A stretch of DNA of 64,000 nt from Mycobacterium senriense (GCF_019668465.1 NZ_AP024828.1:5456001-5520000); one strand, 5' to 3'. Numbered from the stretch's first letter, positions 23,062-37,221 are shown. A program made the numbers and translations. Notes: generated by a model from the letters alone, not told the origin.

Positions 23062-24112
23062 GCGCGAGCAGCCGGGAAGTGGCCCGCAGATACTTCTTTC
23101 GGTATCCCCCGGCCAGCATCTCCTCGCTGAAGATGGTGTCCAGCTTGGCGCCCGAGGCCACCACGGGAATGCCCGCGTCATAGAGCCGATCGGTCAGCGC
23201 CACCAGCCGCAGCGCGACGTTCTGATCGTCGAGGCCGTGCACGCCGGTCAGGAACACCGCGCTCACCCCCTCGATCAGCGTCAGATACCGCGACGGGTGC
23301 ATGGTGGCCAAATGCGTGCACAGCGCGTCGAAGTCATCGAGCGTCGCGCCCTCGACCCGCGCGGCGCGCGCGGCCACCTCGTCGTCGGACAACGGCTGCG
23401 GTGCGGGCGGCAGCCCGCGGTGCCGGTAGTCGGGCCCCTCGATCCGCACGGTTGTGAAAATGCTTGCCAGCGTGGTGATCTCGCGCAGAAAATCCTGCGC
23501 CGCGAACCGGCCCTCACCGAGTTGCTCGGGCAGCGTGTTGGAGGTGGCGGCCACCGAGACCCCGCGCTCGACCAGCGACGAGAGCAGGCGCGAGATCAGC
23601 GTGGTGTTGCCCGGGTCGTCGAGTTCGAATTCGTCGATACAGACCGCCGTGTAATTGGCCAGCAGCTCGATGCATTCGACGAAACCGAACACCCCGGCCA
23701 GCTGGGTCAGCTCACCGAACGTCGCGAACGCCTTGGGCGCCGGGCCATCCGGTGACCCGCCGGGGCCGTCGCCGGGCAGCTCGTAGTAGGCCGACGCCAG
23801 CAGGTGCGTCTTGCCGACGCCGAAACCACCGTCCAGGTAGAGCCCGACGCCGGGCAGAATTTCCCGTCGGCCCAACAGTTTTCGTCGGCCGGCGCGACGC
23901 TCGACGGCCTGCCGGCAGAACTCCTGACACGCCACCACCGCGGCGGCCTGCGTCGGCTCCGCCGGATCGGGCTGATACGTCGCAAAGCTCACGTCGGCGA
24001 AGGTCGGAGGTGGTCGCAACTGGGCGATCAGCCGCTGCGGCGACACCGTCGGGTGCCGATCCACCAAATGAGCCACGCCGCCCGAAGCGCCCGCGGAGGT
24101 GGACCCGTGCAT
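23027..24112 (-). CDS. ZapE/AFG1-family ATPase (Rv2670c-like)
   Basis: A 361-residue AAA-like ATPase. Walker A is GGFGVGKTHLLASAYYELPG, Walker B is TAVCIDEFELDDPG, and sensor region VAATSNTLPEQLGEGRFAAQ and FLREITTLASIF follow, all typical of ZapE/AFG1 (bacterial cell-division-linked ATPase; mitochondrial quality-control relative). The ATG at 24112 (MHGSTSAGASGG) is chosen because an upstream ATG at 24148 would share bases with the divergent ribD start. The 3' end overlaps the GNAT gene. Its role in mycobacteria is not established. Confidence 0.88.
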   Translation of the reverse strand: MHGSTSAGASGGVAHLVDRHPTVSPQRLIAQLRPPPTFADVSFATYQPDPAEPTQAAAVVACQEFCRQAVERRAGRRKLLGRREILPGVGLYLDGGFGVGKTHLLASAYYELPGDGPGGSPDGPAPKAFATFGELTQLAGVFGFVECIELLANYTAVCIDEFELDDPGNTTLISRLLSSLVERGVSVAATSNTLPEQLGEGRFAAQDFLREITTLASIFTTVRIEGPDYRHRGLPPAPQPLSDDEVAARAARVEGATLDDFDALCTHLATMHPSRYLTLIEGVSAVFLTGVHGLDDQNVALRLVALTDRLYDAGIPVVASGAKLDTIFSEEMLAGGYRKKYLRATSRLLALTAAADPARGS

Positions 24113-24146
24113 GCAGGAACTGTAGCGGCGTGCTGCAATCAGACTC

Positions 24147-24944
24147 ATGCCCGACTCTGGCGGCCCGGAGAGTTTCGCGACGTCGGCGACTTCGACGACG
24201 CCGCTGTCGCTGCTCGGCTCGATTCGCGGACTCGACGACGGCGACCTCCCCCGGCTCTACGACTATCCCGAACACGACGGCACGTGGGTGCGGGCGAACT
24301 TCATCACCAGCGTCGACGGCGGGGCCACCACGGGGGGCAGCAGCGGCGCGATGGGCGGCCCGGGCGACCGGTTCATCTTCAACCTGCTGCGCGAGCTCGC
24401 CGACGTCATCCTGGTGGGCGCGGGCACGGTGCGGATCGAGGGCTACTCGGGCGCTCAGGTCGGCGCCGCCGAGCGTCAGCGGCGGCAGACCCGCGGCCAA
24501 AGCGAGGTCCCGCAGCTGGCGATCGTGACCGGCTCGGGCCACCTCAACCGGGATATGGCGGTGTTCACCCGCACCGCGGTGCAGCCGCTGGTACTCACCT
24601 GCACCGCGGCGGCCGAGCAGACGCGCCGTGCGCTCAGCGGCCTGTGCGAGGTGCTCGACTGCTCCGGCCGCGATCCCGAGAAGGTCGACGAGGCCGCGCT
24701 GCTGGCGGCCCTCGGGGCGCGCGGCATGCGCCGCATTCTCACCGAGGGCGGCCCGACGCTGCTGGACTCGCTGATGCGGCGCGACATGCTCGACGAGCTG
24801 TGCCTGACGATCGCGCCCTGCCTCGTCGGCGGCCAGGCACGACGCATCGCGACCGGCTCGGGGCAGCTGCTCACCCGGATGCGCTGTGCCCACGTCCTGA
24901 CCGACGACGCCGGCTACCTTTACACCCGCTACGTCAAGGCCTAG
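24147..24944 (+). CDS. ribD: RibD-type reductase domain protein
   Basis: A 265-residue protein with only the reductase (RibD C-terminal, dihydrofolate-reductase-like) domain: VRANFITSVDGGATTGGSSG, DVILVGAGTVRIEGYSGAQV, LTEGGPTLLDSLMRRDMLDE and LCLTIAPCLVGG. The deaminase domain of full RibD is absent, as in the M. tuberculosis gene Rv2671. That protein is known to act as an alternative dihydrofolate reductase, and its over-expression gives resistance to para-aminosalicylate. NADPH binding is expected. The start overlaps the extreme 5' side of the divergent ATPase promoter region, so expression may be interlocked. Confidence 0.9.
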   Translation: MPDSGGPESFATSATSTTPLSLLGSIRGLDDGDLPRLYDYPEHDGTWVRANFITSVDGGATTGGSSGAMGGPGDRFIFNLLRELADVILVGAGTVRIEGYSGAQVGAAERQRRQTRGQSEVPQLAIVTGSGHLNRDMAVFTRTAVQPLVLTCTAAAEQTRRALSGLCEVLDCSGRDPEKVDEAALLAALGARGMRRILTEGGPTLLDSLMRRDMLDELCLTIAPCLVGGQARRIATGSGQLLTRMRCAHVLTDDAGYLYTRYVKA

Positions 24945-24958
24945 CTACTGTGGTCGGC

Positions 24959-26524
24959 ATGAGTCGGCCGTACACGTGCGCCACGATCCTGGTTGCGGTG
25001 ACCGCGTTGCTGGCCGGCTGCGTCCCGGGCCTGGCCGCCGATCCGCGGTTCGCCACCAATTCCGGTGCGCGACCGCAGGGTGCGGCGACCTCGAAGCCGG
25101 CACCCAGTGGCCCACCGCCGATCGCCGCACCCAAGAACGACTTGGCATGGCACGACTGCACCTCCAAGGTGTTCGCCGACGCGGCCGTCCCCGCCGCGGC
25201 CGGCGTCCAGCTGGACTGCGCGAACTACGACGCCGACCTGGATCCGGTCAACGGCGGGGGCGGCACCCTGAGCATCGGCGTGGTCCGCGCCCACTCCGAC
25301 AAGACACCCCAGGACGCCGGGCCGCTGGTCTTCACCACCGGCTCCGATCTGCCGTCCTCGGCGCAATTGCCCATCTGGTTGTCGCGTGCCGGCGCCGACG
25401 TGCTCGCCACCCACCCCATCGTGTCGGTCGACCGCCGCGGCATCGGGATGTCGAGTCCCATCGACTGCCGCGACAAGTTCGACCGTCAGCAGATGCGCGA
25501 CCAGTCGCAATTCCAGACCGGCGACGACCCGGTGGCCAACCTCTCCGAGGTCTCCAACACCGCCACCACCAACTGCGGCGACGCGGTCGGGATCGGACCC
25601 AACGCCTCCTCCTACGACGACGCCCACGCCGCCTCCGATATCGAGCGGCTGCGCACCCTGTGGGACGTGCCCACCCTCGCGCTGGTCGGCATCGGCAACG
25701 GCGCGCAGGTGGCGCTGGCCTACGCCGGATCACGGCCGGACAAGGTGGCCCGGTTGATCCTCGACTCACCGGTTGCGTTGGGCACCAACGCCGAAGCCGC
25801 CGCCGAGCAGCAGGTCAAGGGGCAGCAGGCCGCCCTCGACGCGTTCGCCGCGCAGTGCATCGCGGTGAATTGCGCGCTGGGCCCCGACCCGAAGGGTGCC
25901 GTCAGCGCCCTGCTGGCCGACGCCCGCGCCGGTAAGGGCCCCGGCGGCACGTCGGTGGCGCAGGTGGCCAACGCCATCACCGTCGCGCTCGGCTACCCCG
26001 CCGGCGGCCGCGTCAACGCCACCACCGACCTGGCCAACGCGCTCGCGAGCGCCCGCTCCGGCGACACCAACGCGCTGAACAATCTGATCAACCACGCCAA
26101 CGCCCTCCAGGACTCCGACGGCCAGTTCGTCAACGTGTGCAGCGACGCGGTCAACCGCCCCACCCCGGACCGGGTGCGCGAACTCGTCGTCGCCTGGGGC
26201 AAGCTCTACCCCGACTTCGGGACGGTCGCCGCGCTCAACATGGTCAAGTGCGTGCACTGGCCCACCGGCTCACCGCCGCCCATGCCGAAGACCCTCAAGG
26301 TCGACGTGCTGCTGCTCGGCGTGCAGAACGACCCGATCGTCGGCACCGACGGCGTCGCGGCGACCGCGGCCAGCATCATCAACGCCAACGCCGCCAGCAA
26401 GCGGGTGATGTGGCAGGGCATCGGCCACGGCGCCAGCATCTTCTCGGGCTGCGCCGTTCCGCCGCTGATCGGCTACCTCAGCAGCGGCAAATTACCCAAC
26501 ACCGACACGTACTGCCCGGCCTGA
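24959..26524 (+). CDS. Alpha/beta-hydrolase lipoprotein (Rv2672-like), nucleophile Ser replaced
   Basis: A 521-residue exported protein of the tripeptidyl-peptidase-like alpha/beta-hydrolase family. The signal TCATILVAVTALLAGC has a lipobox with Cys22. Family marks include THPIVSVDRRGIGMSSPIDC (oxyanion side), and a C-terminal QNDPIVGTDG and GIGHGASIFSGC that supply Asp458 and His490. At the nucleophile elbow, where GxSxG is expected, the sequence is GIGNGAQVALAY, placing Gly246 where Ser should be. It may be inactive as a protease or bind peptides. It follows ribD by 14 bp, probably one transcript. Confidence 0.85.
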   Translation: MSRPYTCATILVAVTALLAGCVPGLAADPRFATNSGARPQGAATSKPAPSGPPPIAAPKNDLAWHDCTSKVFADAAVPAAAGVQLDCANYDADLDPVNGGGGTLSIGVVRAHSDKTPQDAGPLVFTTGSDLPSSAQLPIWLSRAGADVLATHPIVSVDRRGIGMSSPIDCRDKFDRQQMRDQSQFQTGDDPVANLSEVSNTATTNCGDAVGIGPNASSYDDAHAASDIERLRTLWDVPTLALVGIGNGAQVALAYAGSRPDKVARLILDSPVALGTNAEAAAEQQVKGQQAALDAFAAQCIAVNCALGPDPKGAVSALLADARAGKGPGGTSVAQVANAITVALGYPAGGRVNATTDLANALASARSGDTNALNNLINHANALQDSDGQFVNVCSDAVNRPTPDRVRELVVAWGKLYPDFGTVAALNMVKCVHWPTGSPPPMPKTLKVDVLLLGVQNDPIVGTDGVAATAASIINANAASKRVMWQGIGHGASIFSGCAVPPLIGYLSSGKLPNTDTYCPA

Positions 26525-26552
26525 CACTGCTTTCCGGCATCCGTGGGCGCCG

Positions 26553-27896
26553 GTGTACGGTGCGCTGGTGACGGCAGCTGAATCGACCCGAACCGGCCTG
26601 CGCGATCGGACCCTGGCCGCCTTCAGTCCCCGCACCGGCCCGCCGAGCACGTCGACGGTGCTGAGGATGGCGCTGTGGCCGGTGGCCATCATGTCGGTGT
26701 TGCACCGCAGCATCATCCTGAGCCTCAACGGCAACATCACCGACGACTTCAAACCGGTGTACCGCGCGGTCCTCAACTTCCGGCACGGCTGGGACATCTA
26801 CAACGAGCACTTCGACTACGTCGACCCGCACTACCTGTACCCGCCGGGCGGCACGCTGTTGATGGCGCCCTTCGGATACCTGCCCTTCACGCCGTCGCGC
26901 TACCTGTTCATCCTGATCAACGCCGTGGCCATCCTGATCGCCTGGTACCTGCTGCTGCGGATGTTCAAATTCACGCTGGCTTCGGTGGCCGCGCCCGCCC
27001 TGCTGCTGGCCATGTTCTGCACCGAAAGCGTGACCAGCACGCTGGTGTTCACGAATATCAACGGCTGTGTGCTGCTGGCGGAGGTGCTGTTCTTCCGGTG
27101 GCTGCTGGACGGGAGGGCCGGGCGCCAGTGGTGGGCCGGCTTGGTGATCGGCCTGACGCTCACCCTCAAACCCGTGCTGGGCCCGCTGCTGTTGCTGCCG
27201 CTGCTGAATCGCCAGTGGCGGACGCTCGTGCCGGCCATCGCGGTTCCCGTCGTCGTCAACGTGGCCGCATGGCCTTTGGTGAGCGATCCCATGGACTTCG
27301 TCACCAAGACGGTGCCCTACTTCCTGGGCACCCGGGACTATTTCAACAGCTCCATCGAGGGCAACGGCGTGTACTTCGGCCTACCCACCTGGCTGATCGT
27401 GTTCATGCGAATCCTGTTCACCCTGCTGATGATCGGTGCGATGTGGCTGTTGTACCGGTACTACCGCACCCGAGACCCGCTGTTCTGGTTCACCAGCTCG
27501 TCCGGAGTGCTGCTGCTGTGGTCGTTCCTGGTGTCGTCACTGGCCCAGGGCTACTACTCGATGATGCTGTTCCCGTTCCTGATGACGGTGGTGCTGCGGA
27601 ACTCGCTGATCCGCAACTGGCCGGCCTGGCTCGGGATCTACGGCTTCATGGCGCTGGACGACTGGCTGATCTACAAGTACATGAGGTACGGCCGTGCGCT
27701 GCACTACCTCAAGATCACCTACGGCTGGTCGCTGCTGCTGATCGTCGCCTTCACCGTGCTGCTGTTCCGTTACCTCGACGCCAGGGCCGAGAACCGCCTG
27801 GACGACGGCATCGATCCCGCGTGGCTGACGGCCGAGCGCGAGCGCGAGGCGATCGCACCCGCGGCGGAGCCGGGCGCAGCGGCTCACGTCCACTGA
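26553..27896 (+). CDS. aftC: Arabinofuranosyltransferase AftC
   Basis: A 447-residue GT-C membrane glycosyltransferase that adds alpha-1,3-arabinofuranose branches to arabinogalactan and lipoarabinomannan from decaprenylphosphoryl-arabinose, on the outer face of the membrane. About ten membrane segments are visible. The loop after TM1, NGNITDDFKPVYRAVLNFRH, contains the Asp pair expected at a GT-C active site, followed by YVDPHYLYPPGGTLLMAPFG. The sequence matches my recollection of M. tuberculosis Rv2673 over most of its length, with an extended C-terminus. It starts 28 bp after the hydrolase gene, probably the same transcript. Confidence 0.95.
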   Translation: MYGALVTAAESTRTGLRDRTLAAFSPRTGPPSTSTVLRMALWPVAIMSVLHRSIILSLNGNITDDFKPVYRAVLNFRHGWDIYNEHFDYVDPHYLYPPGGTLLMAPFGYLPFTPSRYLFILINAVAILIAWYLLLRMFKFTLASVAAPALLLAMFCTESVTSTLVFTNINGCVLLAEVLFFRWLLDGRAGRQWWAGLVIGLTLTLKPVLGPLLLLPLLNRQWRTLVPAIAVPVVVNVAAWPLVSDPMDFVTKTVPYFLGTRDYFNSSIEGNGVYFGLPTWLIVFMRILFTLLMIGAMWLLYRYYRTRDPLFWFTSSSGVLLLWSFLVSSLAQGYYSMMLFPFLMTVVLRNSLIRNWPAWLGIYGFMALDDWLIYKYMRYGRALHYLKITYGWSLLLIVAFTVLLFRYLDARAENRLDDGIDPAWLTAEREREAIAPAAEPGAAAHVH

Positions 27897-27968
27897 GCGT
27901 CGCGCCGATCGCGGGGCGCTGCCGGGCCGGGCGCGGCGGATCGCCGCCATGCGCGCTAGCGTGGATGC

Positions 27969-28394
27969 ATGACCTCCCCCGACGTGTCGCAGCCCAAGGT
28001 GCAACTGAGCAACGACGAGTGGCGCAAGAAACTCAGCCCGGAAGAGTTCCACGTGCTGCGCCAGGCCGGCACCGAGCGACCCTTCACCGGTGAATACACC
28101 GACACCAAAACCGAAGGCGTGTACCAATGCCGGGCCTGTGGTGCCGAATTGTTCCGCAGCACAGAGAAGTTCGAGTCGCACTGCGGCTGGCCGTCGTTCT
28201 TCGACCCGGCGAAGTCCGAGGCGGTGATCCTGCGGCCCGATCATTCCATGGGCACGACGCGCACCGAGGTGCTGTGCGCGAACTGCCACAGCCACCTGGG
28301 CCACGTGTTCGCCGGCGAGGGCTACCCGACGCCGACGGATCAGCGCTACTGCATCAACTCGGTCTCGCTGCGGCTGGTGCCGGCGGGCGGATAG
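27969..28394 (+). CDS. msrB: Peptide methionine (R)-S-oxide reductase
   Basis: A 141-residue MsrB that repairs oxidised methionine (R form) in proteins using thioredoxin. Zinc ligands are CRACG (Cys54, Cys57) and CANCHSHLGH (Cys103, Cys106). HCGWPSFFDPAK carries Cys72, and the catalytic Cys128 sits in QRYCINSVSLRL. Length is standard for the one-domain enzyme. It follows aftC and converges with the methyltransferase gene. It is the Rv2674 counterpart. Confidence 0.96.
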   Translation: MTSPDVSQPKVQLSNDEWRKKLSPEEFHVLRQAGTERPFTGEYTDTKTEGVYQCRACGAELFRSTEKFESHCGWPSFFDPAKSEAVILRPDHSMGTTRTEVLCANCHSHLGHVFAGEGYPTPTDQRYCINSVSLRLVPAGG

Positions 28395-28413
28395 CTCTGG
28401 GCCGTCAGCCCTC

Positions 28414-29166
28414 TCAGTCCACCCGGGTGGCGTGTACTTCCCAGAACGGGGCGTACGCCCGCTCGCCGTCGAGCCACGGCTCGATCACCCGGAAGCGCTC
28501 CAGTAACTTCTCCGCCTGGTCGGCCATGTCGGGGCTGCGCTTGGCCATCGCCTCGATGGACGCGACGCTGACGTTGACCCGATAGGTGGTCGTGCCCAGA
28601 TAGGTGATCTCCCAGCCACCGTCCGGCAGCACATCGCGAAAGTCGTTCTTCGACAACGACCGCGGCATCTTGAACCCGTTGACGTTGTGCTCGCCGAACT
28701 CGAACATGTACAGCCGCGCACCCGGTTTGGTGGCGCGGTGCAACGCCTGCACATAGGACCGGCGCAGCTCGGGCTCGGTGCTGAAGGTGTGGTAGAAGGC
28801 GCAGTCGACCACTGTGTCGAACCGTCCGTCGAACCCCTCCAGCTTCGTCGCGTCGGCCAGCTCGAAATTCACCGACACCCCGGCCTTTTGGGCGTTCTCC
28901 CGGGCCCGCTCGATGGCGCCCGCCGACCCGTCGATGCCGGTCGCCGAATATCCCTTGGACGCGTAGTAGATGGCGTGATGGCCCGGGCCGGTGCCCGGGT
29001 CGAGCACCTCACCCCTGATGGCGCCCAGCGCGACGAGCTGCTGGACCACCGGCTGCGGGCCGCCGATGTCCCACGGTGTGGCAGCCGGCAGGCCGTGCGT
29101 TGTCCGCTCGTCGCGGTACATCTCCTCGAAGCGGGTGGGGTCGGTGGGATCGAAGGGCTGGGTCAT
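28414..29166 (-). CDS. Class I SAM-dependent methyltransferase (Rv2675c-like)
   Basis: A 250-residue Rossmann methyltransferase. Motif I is EVLDPGTGPGHHAIYYASKG (D-P-G-T-G-x-G), motif II GIDGSAGAIERARENA, then FELADATKLEGFDGRFDTVV and an acceptor-side YMFEFGEHNVNGFKMPRSLS. The methyl acceptor is unknown. The start MTQPFDPTDPTRFEEMY at 29166 lies 58 bp after the chdC stop and is preferred to an upstream in-frame start at 29208 with no support. Being last in the hemE-cgoX-chdC run, it may act in or near haem metabolism, which is inference. Confidence 0.88.
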   Translation of the reverse strand: MTQPFDPTDPTRFEEMYRDERTTHGLPAATPWDIGGPQPVVQQLVALGAIRGEVLDPGTGPGHHAIYYASKGYSATGIDGSAGAIERARENAQKAGVSVNFELADATKLEGFDGRFDTVVDCAFYHTFSTEPELRRSYVQALHRATKPGARLYMFEFGEHNVNGFKMPRSLSKNDFRDVLPDGGWEITYLGTTTYRVNVSVASIEAMAKRSPDMADQAEKLLERFRVIEPWLDGERAYAPFWEVHATRVD

Positions 29167-29224
29167 GTGGCGCCGCTTCTCTCGCTCATTTTTGGCGCTA
29201 TGCGCCATATCGTCGCCGGCGCGG

Positions 29225-33246
<4,022 letters not shown>

Positions 33247-33366
33247 CCGCAGTCTGAGCTGCACATATAGCTTTGGTGGAGGCCTGGTAACGGCTTGGTC
33301 GCGGCCGGTTTGACACGCGGCGCGCCTGTCGCGGCGTGTCGGGCTGTGGGTCTAGCGTCGATCCCT

Positions 33367-34002
33367 GTGACCCGTGCCGTGACGACGCAGAACGGTCGGG
33401 ATGAACAGGAGCGGCGCCAAGTGACCTCTTCCGAACCGGCCCCCTTCCGCGAGGCGGTGGCGGCGATGAACGCCGTCGTCGTGCGGCCGGAGATCGAGTT
33501 GGGTCCCATCCGGCCGCCGCAACGCTTGGCTCCGCACAGTTACGCCCTGGGCGCCGAGGTCAAACATCCCGATCACGAAATCATTCCCGAGCGGTCCGAC
33601 GGCGACGCCTTCGGACGGTTGATCCTGCTGTACGACCCTGAAGGGGCCGACGCGTGGGACGGCACCATCCGCATGGTCGCCTACATCCAGGCCGACCTTG
33701 ACCCCAGTGAGGCGGTCGACCCGCTGCTGCCCGAAGTAGCGTGGAGCTGGCTAGTCGAGGCACTGGAGTCACGTATGGAACAAGTCGTCGCCCTGGGCGG
33801 CACCGTCACCGCCACCACATCGGTCCGCTACGGAGACATCTCCGGGCCGCCGCGCGCCCACCAGCTCGAGCTGCGCGCGTCCTGGACCGCGACGTCGCCC
33901 GCGGTTGGTGGGCACGTCGAGGCGTTCTGCGAGGTATTGGAGCACGCCGCGGGCCTACCCCCCGCTGGAGTCACCGATTTGAGCTCGCGGTCACGCGCCT
34001 AG
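33367..34002 (+). CDS. DUF3000 protein (Rv2680-like)
   Basis: A 211-residue actinobacterial protein of the DUF3000 family: FREAVAAMNAVVVRPEIELG, RLAPHSYALGAEVKHPDHEI, GRLILLYDPEGADAWDGTIR and EVAWSWLVEALESRMEQVVA. The start is placed at GTG 33367 because the length then equals the M. tuberculosis protein; another GTG at 33421 (VTSSEPAPF) is possible. The stop is 1 bp before the RNase D-like start, so both are in one operon. No function is known. Confidence 0.85.
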   Translation: MTRAVTTQNGRDEQERRQVTSSEPAPFREAVAAMNAVVVRPEIELGPIRPPQRLAPHSYALGAEVKHPDHEIIPERSDGDAFGRLILLYDPEGADAWDGTIRMVAYIQADLDPSEAVDPLLPEVAWSWLVEALESRMEQVVALGGTVTATTSVRYGDISGPPRAHQLELRASWTATSPAVGGHVEAFCEVLEHAAGLPPAGVTDLSSRSRA

Positions 34003-34003
34003 C

Positions 34004-35299
34004 ATGGGCGAACCCTCGGCCGACGGGCCGGGCAGCAGCGCGCCCGGCGACGTAGGCACCGAACCCGCCCCCACACCGCTCCCGCACCCCTCCGAGGGCG
34101 TGCCGGGCATCTCGGTGAGCGTGCACGAGATCGAGGCGGCCGCGCAGCGACTGGACCGCGGGCACGGGCCGTTCGCGGTGGACGCCGAGCGGGCGTCGGG
34201 TTTCCGCTACTCCAACCGGGCCTACCTGATCCAGATCCGGCGGGCCGGTTCCGGCACCGTTTTGATCGATCCGGTGAGCCACGGCGCCGACCCGCTCGAA
34301 ACCTTGCGGCCGGTGGCCGAGGTGCTGGGCAGCGACGAGTGGATCCTGCACTCCGCCGATCAGGACCTGCCGTGCCTGGCCGAAGTGGGCATGCGGCCGC
34401 CGGCGCTGTATGACACCGAACTCGCCGGGCGGCTGGCCGGGTTCGAACGCGTGAACCTGGCGACCATGGTCGAGCGGCTGCTGGGTTTCGGGCTGGCCAA
34501 GGGGCACGGCGCGGCCGACTGGTCCAAGCGACCCCTGCCCGCCGAGTGGCTCAACTACGCCGCGCTGGATGTGGAACTGCTCATCGAGCTGCGCGCCGCG
34601 ATCGCCGACATCCTGGCCGAGCAGGGTAAAACCGATTGGGCCGCACAGGAATTCGACTATCTGCGCGACGCGGGTACGAAAGATCCGGCTGCCGCCGTGC
34701 GGCGGGACCGGTGGCGGCGAACGTCGGGAATACATCGGGTGCGCGATCAGCGCGGCCTGGCCGCGGTCCGCGAACTGTGGCTGACGCGCGACCGGATCGC
34801 GGAGCGCCGCGACATCGCCCCGCGCCGCATCCTGCCCGACTCGGCCATCATCGATGCCGCCCTGGCCAACCCGACGACCGTCGAGGAGCTTGTCGCGTTG
34901 CCGGTGTTCGGTGGGCGCAATCAGCGGCGCAGCGCCGCGACGTGGTTGGGGGCGCTGGAGGAGGCCCGGCGGACCAAGAATCCACCCGGTGTCAACGAGC
35001 CGCCGAACGGTCCGCCGCCGGCGGCGCGGTGGAGCAGACGCAAACCGGAGGCCGCCGCCCGGCTGGAGGCCGCGCGCTCGGCGCTGTCCGAGGTCTCCGA
35101 GCGGGTCCACGTCCCCACCGAGAACCTGGTGTCGCCGGACCTGGTGCGACGGCTGTGCTGGGACTGGGCGCCCGCGCCCGATCCGTTCGACGCCGTCGAG
35201 GAGTTCCTGCGCGCCGGGCAGGCGCGGCCGTGGCAGCGGGAATTGGTGGATCCGGTTTTGGCCCGCGCGTTGCAGGCCCCGCCGGAGATCGCCGACTAG
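34004..35299 (+). CDS. RNase D-like 3'-5' exoribonuclease with HRDC domain
   Basis: A 431-residue DEDD-family exonuclease. ExoI is [13 protein letters not shown] (Asp60, Glu62), ExoII is [11 protein letters not shown] (Asp121), and ExoIII is [12 protein letters not shown] (Tyr185, Asp189), so the DEDDy active site is complete. An HRDC domain ([24 protein letters not shown] region near 245-320) follows, with a C-terminal extension. It probably trims structured RNAs such as tRNA precursors. The stop codon shares the CTAG palindrome with the converging dxs stop. Confidence 0.9.
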   Translation: MGEPSADGPGSSAPGDVGTEPAPTPLPHPSEGVPGISVSVHEIEAAAQRLDRGHGPFAVDAERASGFRYSNRAYLIQIRRAGSGTVLIDPVSHGADPLETLRPVAEVLGSDEWILHSADQDLPCLAEVGMRPPALYDTELAGRLAGFERVNLATMVERLLGFGLAKGHGAADWSKRPLPAEWLNYAALDVELLIELRAAIADILAEQGKTDWAAQEFDYLRDAGTKDPAAAVRRDRWRRTSGIHRVRDQRGLAAVRELWLTRDRIAERRDIAPRRILPDSAIIDAALANPTTVEELVALPVFGGRNQRRSAATWLGALEEARRTKNPPGVNEPPNGPPPAARWSRRKPEAAARLEAARSALSEVSERVHVPTENLVSPDLVRRLCWDWAPAPDPFDAVEEFLRAGQARPWQRELVDPVLARALQAPPEIAD

Positions 35300-37221
35300 T
35301 CGAGGTGCTCGCGGATCTCCGCTTCGGTGACACCGCTGCCCAGCGCGGCGACCCAACCGGTGATGCGGCGGGCCACGTCCTGATCGGTCAGCGCCAGATC
35401 CGCCAGCAGCTCACCGCGCGAGGCGTGCTCGTAGAACCGCTGCGGCAGCCCCACATCGCGGCACGGAACGTCGATCTCGGCGCGGCGTAGGGCGGCGGAC
35501 ACCGCCGAGCCCACCCCGCCGTTGACCCCGTTGTCCTCGCACGTGACGACGAGCTTGTACTGGACCGCCAATTCCAGAACGCTCTCCGAGACCGGCAGCA
35601 CCCAGCGCGGGTCGATGACCGTGACGCCGATCCCCTGGTCCTGCAGCCGCCTGGCCACCGCCAGCGCCATCGGCGCGAACGCACCGACGCCGATCAGCAG
35701 CACGTCGTGATTGCAACCGGCGGCCGGCACCGCGAGCACGTCGACGCCAGAGATGCCCGATCCGCGGCGCTCGATCGCCGGGATGTCCTCGCCCACATCA
35801 CCTTTTGGGAAGCGCAGCGCCGTGGGGCCGTCGTCGACGTCGAGCGCCTCGCCGAGTACCTCACGCAACCGGGTGGCGTCACGGGGTGCGGCCACCCGCA
35901 TACCGGGCACGATGCCCAGCATCGACATGTCCCACATGCCGTTGTGGCTGGCGCCGTCCGAACCGGTGATGCCGGCCCGGTCGAGCACCATGGTGACGGG
36001 CAGCTTGTGCAGCGCCACGTCCATCATGATCTGGTCGAAGGCCCGGTTGAGGAACGTCGAGTAGATGGCCACCACCGGGTGCATGCCGCCCATGGCCAGG
36101 CCGGCCGCCGACGTCATCGCGTGCTGCTCGGCGATGCCGACGTCGAACAAGCGGTCCGGGAACTGCTGCCCGAACGGGGTCAGCCCGGTCGGGCCGGGCA
36201 TGGCCGCGGTGATGGCCACGATGTCGCGGCGCTTCCGGGCGTAGCCGATGAGGGCGTCGGAGAATGTCGCCGTCCAGCCCGGGCCGGCGACCTTGGTCGC
36301 CCGGCCGGTGACCGGGTCGATGACGCCGCAGGAATGCATCTGCTCGGCCTCGTCGTCCTCGGCCGGCGCGAAGCCCATCCCCTTGCGGGTCACCACGTGC
36401 ACGATCACCGGGCGTCCGAAGCCGCGGGCGTGGCGCAGCGCGGCCTCCACCGCGCGTTCGTCGTGGCCGTCGACGGGGCCGACGTACTTCAGGCCCAGAT
36501 CGGTGAACATCAGCTGCGGCGACAGCGAGTCCTTGATGCCGGCCTTGACGCTGTGCATGACGCGGTAGGCGATCTTGCCGACCAGCGGCAGCGCGCGCAG
36601 CGCGTCGCGGCCCTTCTCCAGGGCCTGCTCGTAGGCCGGCTGCAGCCGCATCGAGGCGAGATGGTCGGCGACACCGCCGATCGTCGGGGCGTAGCTGCGG
36701 CCGTTGTCGTTGACCACGATGATGACCGGGCGGCCGGAGGCGGCGATGTTGTTCAGCGCCTCCCAGCACATGCCGCCGGTGAGCGCGCCGTCGCCGACCA
36801 CCGCGACCACGTGCCGGTTGCGGTGCCCGCTCAGTTCGAAGGCCTTGGCCAGACCGTCGGCGTAGGACAGCGAGGCGCTGGCGTGGCTGGACTCCACCCA
36901 GTCGTGCTCGCTCTCGGCGCGCGACGGATATCCGGACAGCCCGCCCTTTTTGCGCAGGCTCTCGAAGTCGTGGGAGCGGCCGGTCAGCATCTTGTGCACG
37001 TAGGCCTGATGGCCGGTGTCGAAGATGATCGGATCGTGGGGCGAGTCGAACACCCGGTGCAGGGCGAGCGTCAGCTCGACCACGCCCAGATTCGGGCCCA
37101 GGTGTCCCCCCGTGGCAGCAACCTTGTGAATCAGAAACTCGCGAATCTCAGCGGCCAGTACGCGAAGTTCATGTTGGGAAAGGTGCTGCAGATCGGCGGG
37201 CCCACGGATCTGTTCCAGCAT
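35296..37221 (-). CDS. dxs: 1-deoxy-D-xylulose-5-phosphate synthase
   Basis: A 641-residue thiamine-diphosphate enzyme that joins pyruvate and glyceraldehyde-3-phosphate in the first step of the MEP isoprenoid route. Hallmarks are [38 protein letters not shown], the ThDP motif [17 protein letters not shown], and the transketolase-like parts [20 protein letters not shown] and [20 protein letters not shown]. Length is standard. It is the Rv2682c counterpart. It is convergent with the RNase D gene. Confidence 0.97.
   Translation of the reverse strand: MLEQIRGPADLQHLSQHELRVLAAEIREFLIHKVAATGGHLGPNLGVVELTLALHRVFDSPHDPIIFDTGHQAYVHKMLTGRSHDFESLRKKGGLSGYPSRAESEHDWVESSHASASLSYADGLAKAFELSGHRNRHVVAVVGDGALTGGMCWEALNNIAASGRPVIIVVNDNGRSYAPTIGGVADHLASMRLQPAYEQALEKGRDALRALPLVGKIAYRVMHSVKAGIKDSLSPQLMFTDLGLKYVGPVDGHDERAVEAALRHARGFGRPVIVHVVTRKGMGFAPAEDDEAEQMHSCGVIDPVTGRATKVAGPGWTATFSDALIGYARKRRDIVAITAAMPGPTGLTPFGQQFPDRLFDVGIAEQHAMTSAAGLAMGGMHPVVAIYSTFLNRAFDQIMMDVALHKLPVTMVLDRAGITGSDGASHNGMWDMSMLGIVPGMRVAAPRDATRLREVLGEALDVDDGPTALRFPKGDVGEDIPAIERRGSGISGVDVLAVPAAGCNHDVLLIGVGAFAPMALAVARRLQDQGIGVTVIDPRWVLPVSESVLELAVQYKLVVTCEDNGVNGGVGSAVSAALRRAEIDVPCRDVGLPQRFYEHASRGELLADLALTDQDVARRITGWVAALGSGVTEAEIREHLD

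Noticed and set aside
23712..24893. Long open frame on the minus strand across ribD and the ATPase gene
   Set aside because: Arg/Ala/Gly/His-rich composition typical of a GC-rich shadow frame; overlaps two well-supported genes. The same applies to 21080-22492 minus, 35707-37770 plus, 38997-40598 plus and 50362-51660 minus.
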